Below, in pieces: positions 1-6,858 of a DNA stretch of 7,109 nt; within the stretch, counting starts at the first letter, position 1; each line of letters begins with the position of its first letter. The notes under the pieces are model-generated. The model worked only from the letters and a program-made list of their open reading frames with translations, made no database searches and had not been told where the DNA came from. Made by a program: the position numbers and the translations under genes. The DNA is from an uncultured bacterium (GTDB lineage Bacteria; Cyanobacteriota; Vampirovibrionia; Gastranaerophilales; Gastranaerophilaceae): positions 1 to 7,109 of the forward strand of contig CATXCB010000028.1 in assembly GCA_958366705.1 (NCBI GenBank), given 5' to 3'.

Positions 1-91
1 TTAAGAATCTACAATATGTTTAAGTATTTACGAAAATATAATCTGTATTTTATAAAAATATATTAATGAAATATTTGGTCTTTATGAATGA
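1..91. other. AT-rich flank downstream of the acyltransferase gene, no gene seen
   Basis: These bases follow the TAG stop of the acyltransferase gene in the direction of transcription. On the minus strand there is no ATG here and no G+C-rich hairpin followed by a T run, so neither a new gene start nor a clear terminator can be supported. The next gene of the locus, if there is one, begins beyond the window. A plus-strand ORF that starts at base 66 runs antisense into the acyltransferase gene and looks like a shadow. Confidence 0.6.
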
Positions 92-1093
92 CTATTTAGT
101 ACCAATTAGAATCTGGCTTAAGGGTTTTGATAAAGACAATAGTTTAGTGATTCCAAGTGAAAAATATACAATTAATAGGGTTAGAAATGAGGCCACTATG
201 GTAAGTATTCCCCATTGCGTATACATATCAATACTATTACCCACTTCAGGTAATCTTAAACCTAAAAAAAAGAAATAATGAATTAAATAAATTGGTAATG
301 TATTACGTCCAATAATACATAATTGTTTTCCTACTTTTGTTTTTTCTGAAAAAACATCTTGGTATAAAAAGACAAGCCGATAAAGTAAAAATACACCAAC
401 TACTCCCATTAGAGTTCCAAAATAGAAACCGCCATTCTGCTTTAAAAGCCCTGCTGAAAAAACAATCATCATTAACGCAATTACGTATTCATTATTTATT
501 ATTTTATGGAAAAAGGATTCCCATTTTTTACAGCATATACCCAATACATAAAATGGAAAATACATGGCTACAAGTCGTAAACTGAACCACCTGGCAAGTA
601 AAGCTTCATTATGATTCCAATCCCAATCTTTCAGTAGCACAAGCAAGACTGTTATACAAATTAAAGATGTTATATGAATTTTATCAGATATTTTATTGAA
701 GCAATTTATTGTCCATGATGTTCCCAAATGTAAGAGGTTTATTAAAAATAGGGCAAATGTAAACCAATATCCAAACTTATATTCTCCAGAAACACAATAA
801 CTAAATTTTTCCATGTTTCCCCAATAAAAGAAAACATATATTGAAAACATGAGAAATGTTGGTATAAGTATAGTTCTTAAACGTTTAATAACTATCTCTC
901 CTTGTGTTATCTTAATTGTTGTAAACCAGCCACTTATAAAGAAGAAGCCGGGAAGCATCACAAGGTTAAAAATATGATCTAGCCAAAAGAACTCTTTATA
1001 GTTTAGACAAAAATACTCACAAGCGTGAGTAAAAACGACCATTAACATTACTATGCCTCGTAGGCAATCTAGATACTCTAAACGTTTATTCAT
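92..1093 (-). CDS. Acyltransferase-3 family integral membrane protein (probable polysaccharide O-acetyltransferase)
   Basis: Seen: 333 residues, very hydrophobic, with about ten predicted membrane segments. The N-terminus carries the family signature YLDCLRGI (residues 7-14) followed by the conserved histidine H23 at the end of the first helix. A PGFFFISGWF segment is at 48-57, a basic RLRTILIP motif at 71-78, a YWFTFALF segment at 109-116, and GRNTLPIYLIH at 262-272 near the C-terminus. Known: this family (Pfam Acyltransferase_3, OafA/WecH-like) moves acyl groups, usually acetyl, onto sugars of lipopolysaccharide, capsule or exopolysaccharide at the inner membrane. Inference: it O-acylates the repeat unit made by this locus; acceptor sugar and acyl group cannot be read from sequence. 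It is the last gene of the block, 9 bp after the GT2 stop. No ribosome binding site is evident before the ATG. Length is normal for the short form without a C-terminal SGNH domain. Confidence 0.9.
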   Translation of the reverse strand: MNKRLEYLDCLRGIVMLMVVFTHACEYFCLNYKEFFWLDHIFNLVMLPGFFFISGWFTTIKITQGEIVIKRLRTILIPTFLMFSIYVFFYWGNMEKFSYCVSGEYKFGYWFTFALFLINLLHLGTSWTINCFNKISDKIHITSLICITVLLVLLKDWDWNHNEALLARWFSLRLVAMYFPFYVLGICCKKWESFFHKIINNEYVIALMMIVFSAGLLKQNGGFYFGTLMGVVGVFLLYRLVFLYQDVFSEKTKVGKQLCIIGRNTLPIYLIHYFFFLGLRLPEVGNSIDMYTQWGILTIVASFLTLLIVYFSLGITKLLSLSKPLSQILIGTK

Positions 1094-1102
1094 GATGATA
1101 TT

Positions 1103-2071
1103 TTAATATAAATTTCGATGATATTCTCGGTACTTTAAAAACTTTGCAAGCATCCACCAAGTAAGCGGTGTATATTTAGCTAGATTCATAAGTTTTCCGA
1201 TAGGGTCTTTTATGAAATATTTCCCATAACGTAATGCTTCTTTACGGCTCAAATTTAATCTGTCCGAAAGTAGTTGACAATATGTTAGGTTACGGCTTAC
1301 CCGTCCACGTGCTTTCTGATAAGAAATTGTTAATTCTGGCAATCGTGTTATTATACGTTTCTCCCATTCAGCGATACTAGGTGCATTCTTCCAACGGCGT
1401 TCCATCTTGCTCAACCAACCCTGAGATTGTGTTACATCCCCTCCGTCACTTACGTAAAGTACTTCAGGAATCAAGCCCCACTTGCCAAACGTAGATAAAT
1501 ATAACCAAAATTCATAATCTTCAGTCACACGTAAATCAGTCCGCATTCCTCCAGTTAGTCGAACTTGTTCAGCCCGCATAGTAGTTGAACAAGTTCCTAC
1601 GTGGCAGTAGGAAGCCCAATATGACATAAAATCTTCTAAAACAAGGGGATTCTCCTTTTTCGAATCATCCATCCATGAAGGGTTGTAAGAAGCAGATTTT
1701 GCAAATGAAGCAATATTTTTACAAGTTACAGAGACTGCTACACATTCATTGTGTGTATTTAAAAAATTTACTGTTTTCTGAATATATCCTTGATTCCAAT
1801 AGTCATCTGCATCTATAAAAGCTACGTATTTTCCTTTTGCTAGTTCTATTCCTTTATTGCGGGCTACTGCAGGGCCGGCATTTTGCTGTTGATATAGCAC
1901 AATATTAGGTTCTTTTCGTGCTTTTATTAATTCTACGGAGTTATCTGTGCTTCCGTCATCGACTAAGATTACTTCATACGAATTTTGTGTTTTTTGGTTA
2001 AAAATGCTATCCAAACAACGATTTAATAATAATGCTCCGTTGTATATGGGAATTATAATTGATAAATCCAT
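1103..2071 (-). CDS. GT2 family glycosyltransferase (GT-A fold), classical type
   Basis: Seen: 322 residues. It begins directly with the GT-A strand (LSIIIPIYNG, residues 3-12), then VDDGSTD at 37-43 for nucleotide binding, NAGPAVARNKG at 64-74, the metal-binding FIDADD at 85-90, and TEDYEFW at 183-189, whose ED pair fits the usual catalytic-base position. There is no membrane helix; the C-terminal third is basic and probably sits on the membrane. Known: such enzymes transfer a sugar from a nucleotide-sugar to a lipid-linked acceptor in the cytoplasm. Inference: it adds one residue of the capsule or O-antigen repeat; donor and linkage are unknown. The gene starts 3 bp after the pyruvyl transferase stop and ends 9 bp before the acyltransferase. 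Its base composition is unlike its neighbour: three sampled 60-base lines have 28-30 G+C, against 12 in the line at 2101-2160, which suggests a separate origin. Confidence 0.93.
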   Translation of the reverse strand: MDLSIIIPIYNGALLLNRCLDSIFNQKTQNSYEVILVDDGSTDNSVELIKARKEPNIVLYQQQNAGPAVARNKGIELAKGKYVAFIDADDYWNQGYIQKTVNFLNTHNECVAVSVTCKNIASFAKSASYNPSWMDDSKKENPLVLEDFMSYWASYCHVGTCSTTMRAEQVRLTGGMRTDLRVTEDYEFWLYLSTFGKWGLIPEVLYVSDGGDVTQSQGWLSKMERRWKNAPSIAEWEKRIITRLPELTISYQKARGRVSRNLTYCQLLSDRLNLSRKEALRYGKYFIKDPIGKLMNLAKYTPLTWWMLAKFLKYREYHRNLY

Positions 2072-2074
2072 AAG

Positions 2075-3202
2075 TCATTTGTTAATACATTTATTTAATA
2101 GATTATCTAGATAGTTTACTGATTTAATTAATTCACGCTGTTTAATTTTATTGATTTTTTCGAAGTTGAAATGATAATTATATGCGTTATCCCAGTCTTT
2201 TTTTGTATTTAGAATACATATTTTTAAGTCAAAAAGTGTCATTAGACTTTCCATACGTGAATTCACCTTATGTCGATGTCTGTTAAAGACAAAAACAGGC
2301 TTATTAAATATGATAGAAAAGGCTGTACCATGAAACGAGTTTGATATAAAGGCTTTGCAATGATAGATTAATGTAATAAACTCTTTGGGCCCAGCTTTAG
2401 TATAATTTTTATCAGCATATAGTAATGGATATGTGTCAACTATAGCATAAATTTTTAATTTATGTTTTTGTGCATATCCTTTTGCAAATTCTTTTAAATC
2501 TTTGTTGCCCTCAAAGTCGTAAATTAAGAGATAGTCTTCTTGGGGAAAATCATCGGCCATTAATTTTTTCCATTGTTTTTCAGATAAAAGAAATACAGGG
2601 TCAAGTACCCAGTCCCCTTTTATTCCCATGCTTTTTAATATATTAAGACCTTGAATTTCTCGTACAGATACAGCATTAAACTTTTCTAGTGATTTTTTTA
2701 TACGAATTTTATTTTCTGTATCTATTTCAAGATAAGAGAAACTTGCTGCGTATGAAGCTTTATATCCTTGCTTTACAAATTCTAAGAAAAAGGCTGGATC
2801 ACGCCCAGCTTCATAAAATACGTTCCATATTTGGTCACTGCCAACTATATACAAGTCTGCCTTAGGAGGGTTGTCGCATAAACTCTTATATGAAGTATAT
2901 TTTACAGAGGTCTCTTTGAGTATTTGATGATTAAATATGTCAAATGCTTTTTTTCTCCCTAATGTTGTTTGCCTCTGTAAATATTTCATTATACGATAAG
3001 CTATTCTTGTTAAAATGAATTTACTTAGTTTTGATTCTGGATTTACCCATTTGTAATCATATTTACGAGTTAGATAATAAGGTTGGTAGTTGATTATTTC
3101 TACATCATGACCTAAATTAGATAAGAAATGTTGTAAAGCATAAGCTTGTAGGGATGCCCCATAATTGTATACATCGTATGTCGTAAGTGTTTTTATTTTC
3201 AT
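2075..3202 (-). CDS. Polysaccharide pyruvyl transferase family protein
   Basis: Seen: 375 residues with the landmarks of Pfam PS_pyruv_trans: YNYGASLQAYALQ at 12-24, GSDQIWN at 121-127, SYAASFS at 150-156, VSVRE at 178-182, VLDPVFLL at 199-206, and SNSFHGTAF at 287-295, whose H291 lies in the family's most conserved patch. No signal peptide or membrane helix is present, so it should be cytoplasmic. Known: characterised members, such as CsaB and Bacteroides fragilis WcfO, move the enolpyruvyl group of phosphoenolpyruvate to a sugar to form a cyclic pyruvate ketal. Inference: it adds a negatively charged ketal to a sugar of the lipid-linked unit before polymerisation. The family is broad, so pyruvylation is likely but not proven for this member. 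The ATG overlaps the upstream GT2 stop in an ATGA junction, and the downstream GT2 follows after 3 bp, which supports translational coupling. Confidence 0.9.
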   Translation of the reverse strand: MKIKTLTTYDVYNYGASLQAYALQHFLSNLGHDVEIINYQPYYLTRKYDYKWVNPESKLSKFILTRIAYRIMKYLQRQTTLGRKKAFDIFNHQILKETSVKYTSYKSLCDNPPKADLYIVGSDQIWNVFYEAGRDPAFFLEFVKQGYKASYAASFSYLEIDTENKIRIKKSLEKFNAVSVREIQGLNILKSMGIKGDWVLDPVFLLSEKQWKKLMADDFPQEDYLLIYDFEGNKDLKEFAKGYAQKHKLKIYAIVDTYPLLYADKNYTKAGPKEFITLIYHCKAFISNSFHGTAFSIIFNKPVFVFNRHRHKVNSRMESLMTLFDLKICILNTKKDWDNAYNYHFNFEKINKIKQRELIKSVNYLDNLLNKCINK

Positions 3203-4098
3203 GATTTGTTTCTGATTTTTTTTATTAAAAGGTTGTGGATAATAAAAGAAAATCTATATAGGTGAATAATAAAAGATGATACATGTTTATATTTTTGGTA
3301 ATAAAGTATTTGGCTATCTATGAGAAACTGTTGCTTTCGTAGATTAATATTGCTACTACTTCCTCCTTCATAGTGTAGAACCTCAACATCAGCTAGAAAA
3401 TAGACCTTTTTGTTGATTTGTAATAATCGCTCTGCTAGTATTACTTCCTCAAAATAGAGGAAAGTGGAATCATCAAACATTCCAGCTTGGAGGAAATAGT
3501 CTGCTTTGACCATCATGAAAGCTCCACATACCCAATAACATATACTACTAGATGGTTTTTGTCGTAAAATATTTACCCTTCCTTTTTTTGTTCTTAAGAA
3601 AGGTAAAATATTCCATCCTATCATTCTATATGGTGATATATAACGTGTATGGGGTGATTGATCATGACCATCGAGTCCAATTATTCGTGGACCTATACAA
3701 CCTAATGAATTGTCGGCATCAAGTTTATCTGCAAGTTTTGTTAATGTATTGGGATCTTTTATTTCTATGTCATCATTTGAGAATAAATAGTGAGTAAATT
3801 TACCACATTTATTAAGAAATTTTACTCCTAAATTATTACCACGAGCATATCCAAGATTTTTTCTACAACTTATTAAATATTTATTTGTATGTGGGATGGA
3901 TATTGCTGTACTATTCTCTTCTAGATAAAATAGTCCACATGAATCTGCTAATTTTTTGCTGGATTCAGGACTGGCATCTACGTCTACCACAATTAGGGTA
4001 TACGGATATGACAGCTTTGTTAATTCTTTTTTCAGGTAGCGTTCAGTACCTTTGGGATTATGATATGATACAACTACTATTCCTATTTTTCTATCCAT
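3199..4098 (-). CDS. GT2 family glycosyltransferase, rhamnosyltransferase-like (WbbL/COG1216 type)
   Basis: Seen: 299 residues. The GT-A start IGIVVVSYHNP is at 5-15, the variant nucleotide-binding stretch VVDVDASPE at 37-45, NLGYARGNNLG at 81-91, and NDDIE at 108-112 in the DxD position. WVCGAFMMV at 189-197 and YFEEVILAERL at 215-225 mark the acceptor and catalytic region, and HYEGGSS at 242-248 is the conserved C-terminal histidine motif. The last 25 residues form a hydrophobic and basic stretch that may anchor it to the membrane. Known: this branch includes many rhamnosyltransferases of O-antigen and capsule synthesis, but other sugars are also used. Inference: cytoplasmic transfer of one sugar of the repeat unit. 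The ATG lies 16 bp inside the upstream GT4 gene, and the TGA overlaps the pyruvyl transferase ATG. No later ATG keeps the N-terminal strand intact, which supports this start. Confidence 0.9.
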   Translation of the reverse strand: MDRKIGIVVVSYHNPKGTERYLKKELTKLSYPYTLIVVDVDASPESSKKLADSCGLFYLEENSTAISIPHTNKYLISCRKNLGYARGNNLGVKFLNKCGKFTHYLFSNDDIEIKDPNTLTKLADKLDADNSLGCIGPRIIGLDGHDQSPHTRYISPYRMIGWNILPFLRTKKGRVNILRQKPSSSICYWVCGAFMMVKADYFLQAGMFDDSTFLYFEEVILAERLLQINKKVYFLADVEVLHYEGGSSSNINLRKQQFLIDSQILYYQKYKHVSSFIIHLYRFSFIIHNLLIKKIRNKS

Positions 4099-5276
4099 TT
4101 TTTATGTCTATGTTTATATGCTAATTTACATGCATCAATAATACTTTTTGCCGCACTTTCTGGAGTATAATGTGAAACAATCTCTTTAGAAACTTTTCCC
4201 ATTTGTCTAAGTCTATCTTGGGAATCTATAATTTTCTGAAGAGTTTGTACAATACTATCTTGATTTAATGGATCGAAAACCCATCCATTCTCAGGGTATA
4301 CTAGTTCGGGATGACATCCATTGTATTTAGAAGTTGCTATTGGCAATTCACAAGACATTGCTTCTGGCACAACAAGACTCCAATTGTCTTCAAGTGTAGG
4401 AATAATAAAACAATCTGCAGCTTTGTAGTATGGTACTATGGAATCATAATCTATTCCTCCAGTGAGTATTATGTCTGGAATATGTTGTTGAGAAATTATT
4501 GTTTTCAGTTCGTTCATTTGTGGACCATCTCCTACATAGACTAATGTTGCATTGGTATTGCCTGAATATTTAAATTTATTCCAAGCTTCTAATAGCTCTT
4601 TTACTCCTTTGCGAGGGATTAATTGTCCTACAAAAAGTAGCATAATTTCTTTACATTTTAGTTGATTACGTAGTGTATTTACTTCATATGGGGATACAGA
4701 TTGTACAGCTTGGATAAGTCCATTTACATCTGCAACCATGTGTCCGTGGGTCATTCTATCTTTGGGGAACCCCATATCAATAAGGTATTCTTCAGTTTGT
4801 ATTCCATTGCAATCAATTGCATCAATCCAGTGTGATACAAATTTTCTATAGATTGTACGTAGTTTACCGGCAGAACGCTCTGTGTATTTTGTTCGTTCAT
4901 AGCACATCACATGTGGTGTACCTTTTAGAGCTCTAACGATAAGTGCAGCATAACTCCATTGCATAAAGCCGTCTGAAATTAAAACATCAGGTTTTGATTG
5001 AATTACTTGTTTTATTAATCCTGGACTAATTGGTATGCGGATGCTAGAATTAGCTCTAGAGGCATTATCTATTTTCGGCCGATTACCTATGCGCAGTTCT
5101 TTTTTACGAGCGATAGCTCGACTCCCTAGAATTGCTTTAAGTTTATCTTGAGTTCGTTGTGGAGGAATATCTCTGTAGTAAATTACAGTCAATTCATTTC
5201 CACATATTTCATTAAGAGCTTTGAATACTGGAATGCGGTAGTCAAGAAAGCTTCGTGTTACCCATGTTATTTTCAT
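4083..5276 (-). CDS. GT4 family glycosyltransferase (GT-B fold)
   Basis: Seen: 397 residues. The N-terminal acceptor domain opens with MKITWVTRSFLDYRIPVF. The C-terminal GT1/GT4 domain has LLFVGQLIPRKG at 213-224 (R222 and K223 in the phosphate-binding place), LVYVGDGP at 245-252, ADCFIIPTLEDNWS at 287-300 and LVVPEAM at 301-307. In the EX7E motif that holds the donor, the first acid is an aspartate (D297) paired with E305. There is no membrane helix. Known: GT4 enzymes are retaining transferases that use nucleotide-sugars, many on lipid-linked acceptors. Inference: adds a sugar of the repeat unit; the sugar is unknown. The gene begins 35 bp inside the polymerase gene and its last 16 bp overlap the next GT2 start. 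The next methionine (residue 105) would remove much of the acceptor domain, so the start is secure and the overlap is real. Confidence 0.93.
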   Translation of the reverse strand: MKITWVTRSFLDYRIPVFKALNEICGNELTVIYYRDIPPQRTQDKLKAILGSRAIARKKELRIGNRPKIDNASRANSSIRIPISPGLIKQVIQSKPDVLISDGFMQWSYAALIVRALKGTPHVMCYERTKYTERSAGKLRTIYRKFVSHWIDAIDCNGIQTEEYLIDMGFPKDRMTHGHMVADVNGLIQAVQSVSPYEVNTLRNQLKCKEIMLLFVGQLIPRKGVKELLEAWNKFKYSGNTNATLVYVGDGPQMNELKTIISQQHIPDIILTGGIDYDSIVPYYKAADCFIIPTLEDNWSLVVPEAMSCELPIATSKYNGCHPELVYPENGWVFDPLNQDSIVQTLQKIIDSQDRLRQMGKVSKEIVSHYTPESAAKSIIDACKLAYKHRHKKWIEK

Positions 5277-6441
5277 ATTTTGTAAGATTTATAAAGACAA
5301 AAGCAATTAATGCGTATACAGAAGGAGCAACATAATTCCAATCTGATCCAATGGCGGGAAATGCATTGCAATTTACAATTGTTGCTGTCATTGCTGGTAA
5401 TAGGACGCATGCGTATCGGTTTGTTCTAAGATAACTATATACTTTATAAAACCATTTAAGAATGAAAAGTATAAATATTAATATTCCGACAATTCCGGTA
5501 TTGACTAATACTGAAATAAAAGAGTTATGTGCCGATATAACAGCGAGTCCAATATAATGGACGATTTGCCGTTCACCGATAAGAAACCCATTTCCTATTA
5601 TCGGGCTTTGTTCCCATAATTTCAAAGCTGCTTCCCAAATTGCTTTTCGCCCAGACCCATTTTCAATTTTTTCAGTAGATCTGCCATGAAAAATTATGTC
5701 GAATACTAAATCTTGGTAATAATAGTATATTCCATAAAGTATAAGACAAATGAGCAATGTGACTCCTAAGTTAATGCCTTTCCTTTTTTTTGTGGAAAAT
5801 AATATAATAATTCCAATAATAAAGGATATATATGATGCTGAACTGGTTCCAGCTATTAGCATACATGCATTGATAATAAATAATAATTTAACTTCCTTAA
5901 AGTCCAGTATTTTATTGCGTACGCTTCCACATATTAATAATAGGGCAATCATAGCTGTCATAGTATAGGCATTTGTATGATAGAAACCAAAGCCATATTT
6001 AATCCATTTATTTAAAATATCCATGCTGGTACTAGCTGTTGCAAGATATATGATGTATAATAGGGCTAATTTAGAGGAACGAATTATATAAAGTGTCAGA
6101 CAAATGACCATAAAACTGCAGATAACCTCTATTCCTTTAAATAAAATGGTTCCCATGTTTCCTGCCCATATAAAACTTAAGGTAGCAAATATATAGTATC
6201 CTAGAAATGGAGATATTCTGGGGATAATCCTATTAATCTTAGAAGAATTTTGCATTATCAATAGTAAGGAGGCACAAATTCCTAATAATGCTAATGATGA
6301 TCCTCTATCGATTGTTGCTGTATAGTTTCCTACCTCTCTCGTTACATTGAAAATAGTTTTACGTGAAATAAAAATAAATGTGATAAGAGTGAGTATCCAT
6401 ACTTTTTGGGGATATAGTTTATAGATTTCTTTTAACGACAT
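5242..6441 (-). CDS. wzy: O-antigen/capsule polymerase-like membrane protein (Wzy; O-antigen ligase superfamily)
   Basis: Seen: 399 residues with about ten to twelve hydrophobic helices and a large soluble loop at roughly 245-300. The loop holds GRKAIWEAALKLWEQSP at 264-280 and IIGNGF at 281-286, followed by AHNSF at 304-308 and LVNTGIVG at 312-319, the pattern of the O-antigen ligase/polymerase family (Wzy_C). R254 and R265 are candidate loop arginines of the kind used by Wzy enzymes. Known: Wzy joins undecaprenyl-linked repeat units in the periplasm; WaaL ligases share this fold. Inference: position among glycosyltransferase genes favours polymerase over ligase, and the symbol is given on function and context rather than on close similarity. 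It is the first gene of the compact block, with no Shine-Dalgarno seen before the ATG, and the GT4 gene starts 35 bp before its stop. Confidence 0.82.
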   Translation of the reverse strand: MSLKEIYKLYPQKVWILTLITFIFISRKTIFNVTREVGNYTATIDRGSSLALLGICASLLLIMQNSSKINRIIPRISPFLGYYIFATLSFIWAGNMGTILFKGIEVICSFMVICLTLYIIRSSKLALLYIIYLATASTSMDILNKWIKYGFGFYHTNAYTMTAMIALLLICGSVRNKILDFKEVKLLFIINACMLIAGTSSASYISFIIGIIILFSTKKRKGINLGVTLLICLILYGIYYYYQDLVFDIIFHGRSTEKIENGSGRKAIWEAALKLWEQSPIIGNGFLIGERQIVHYIGLAVISAHNSFISVLVNTGIVGILIFILFILKWFYKVYSYLRTNRYACVLLPAMTATIVNCNAFPAIGSDWNYVAPSVYALIAFVFINLTKYENNMGNTKLS

Positions 6442-6756
6442 TTGGTGGTATTTGTTTTATAATTTAGTATTTAGGATTTAGATTGGTGTGATAGTATGTT
6501 TATAGTAAGAAATAATATTAAGGTTGAAAAACTTATGTGGTTGGTAATGAAAAAAATATAGTTAAATATGTTTTGAGAAATAGATTGAGTTGCAAATATG
6601 TTCGCATCATGCCGTAAATCTCCATAATGGCTTAATAAATACATGCGTATCAAATTTGAATAAATTTGATTTGAAATGATTTTTTTGTTTTATATCTTTA
6701 ATGAATAAATTCTATGAATTTAACAAATATGTTGAGGCTTTGGGAGGTAAGTAAAA
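6442..6756. other. AT-rich gap upstream of the polymerase gene, no convincing gene
   Basis: About 315 bases between the possible small ORF and the polymerase start. The minus strand holds a 60-codon ORF (6471-6653, TTG start, or ATG at residue 4) with one hydrophobic stretch, and a 30-codon ORF in another frame over the same bases. Neither has a recognisable motif or ribosome binding site, and both can arise by chance at this AT content. I looked on the minus strand for a Bacteroides-type promoter (TTTG, about 20 bp, TAnnTTTG) and found only 7-of-8 matches to the -7 box without a partner at the right distance. A gap of this size contrasts with the overlapping genes downstream, so it could be a decayed gene or a leader region. 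Confidence 0.5.
6649..6670. repeat. Inverted repeat, 9-bp arms with 4-base loop
   Basis: The arms are 6649-6657 (ATCAAATTT) and 6662-6670 (AAATTTGAT), perfectly complementary around GAAT. Each arm has only one G:C pair, so an RNA hairpin would be weak. It is followed by a T-rich run on the plus strand, not on the minus strand, so it is not positioned as a terminator for the genes here. It may be a protein-binding site or chance in AT-rich DNA. Confidence 0.4.
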
Positions 6757-6858
6757 TTATTTTGTACTATTAGATTCTTTTTGTGATTCAATATGATTTT
6801 TAACTGATAATAAAACTTGTTCTTTTCCTTGTAGCCATAATACACATAGTTTATGCAT
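6757..6858 (-). CDS. Possible small ORF, 33 codons, overlapping the stop of the upstream gene
   Basis: The ATG lies at 6858-6856, within the last codons of the partial gene at the right edge, giving an 8-bp overlap, and a purine-rich AAGAAGAAAA precedes it. The product begins MHKLCVLWLQGKEQ and ends in TAA after a polar, lysine- and serine-rich tail. No family is recognised. The overlap and the protein-like composition resemble the junctions downstream, so it could be a small coupled protein, the 5' stub of a gene whose remainder has been lost, or a chance ORF. At 33 codons the sequence alone cannot decide. Confidence 0.22.
   Translation of the reverse strand: MHKLCVLWLQGKEQVLLSVKNHIESQKESNSTK

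Noticed and set aside
20..91. Weak hairpin candidates after the acyltransferase stop, considered as a terminator
   Set aside because: The stems are made only of A and T and are not followed by a T run on the minus strand, so an intrinsic terminator cannot be supported.
66..278. Plus-strand 70-codon ORF at the left edge
   Set aside because: It lies mostly antisense to the acyltransferase gene, which has strong family motifs. Its product has no recognisable domain and an ending rich in lysine from an A run.
337..585. Plus-strand 82-codon ORF
   Set aside because: Fully antisense to the acyltransferase gene; a shadow of a membrane-protein coding frame.
3552..4124. Two plus-strand ORFs (3552-3797 and 3885-4124)
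   Set aside because: Both are antisense to the GT2 gene at 3199-4098, whose motifs are clear throughout; the products are unstructured hydrophobic reads of the reverse frame.
4311..4544. Plus-strand 77-codon ORF
   Set aside because: Antisense to the conserved C-terminal domain of the GT4 gene; rich in Cys, Trp and Tyr as expected of a shadow frame.
5750..5968. Plus-strand 72-codon ORF
   Set aside because: Antisense to the membrane segments of the polymerase-like gene; no own start signal or motif.
6471..6653. Minus-strand 60-codon ORF upstream of the polymerase gene
   Set aside because: No ribosome binding site or motif, a second frame over the same bases is also open, and the length is within chance for this AT content. 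Kept only as part of the gap description.
6590..6735. CAnnTTTG matches considered as Bacteroides -7 promoter boxes on the minus strand
   Set aside because: Each misses the first T of TAnnTTTG, and none has a TTTG about 19-21 bp upstream, so no promoter is called.
6701..6754. Plus-strand 17-codon reading MNKFYEFNKYVEALGGK
   Set aside because: It looks protein-like but is very short, with an in-frame stop a few codons upstream at 6677-6679. It opposes the direction of the whole locus and has no supporting context.
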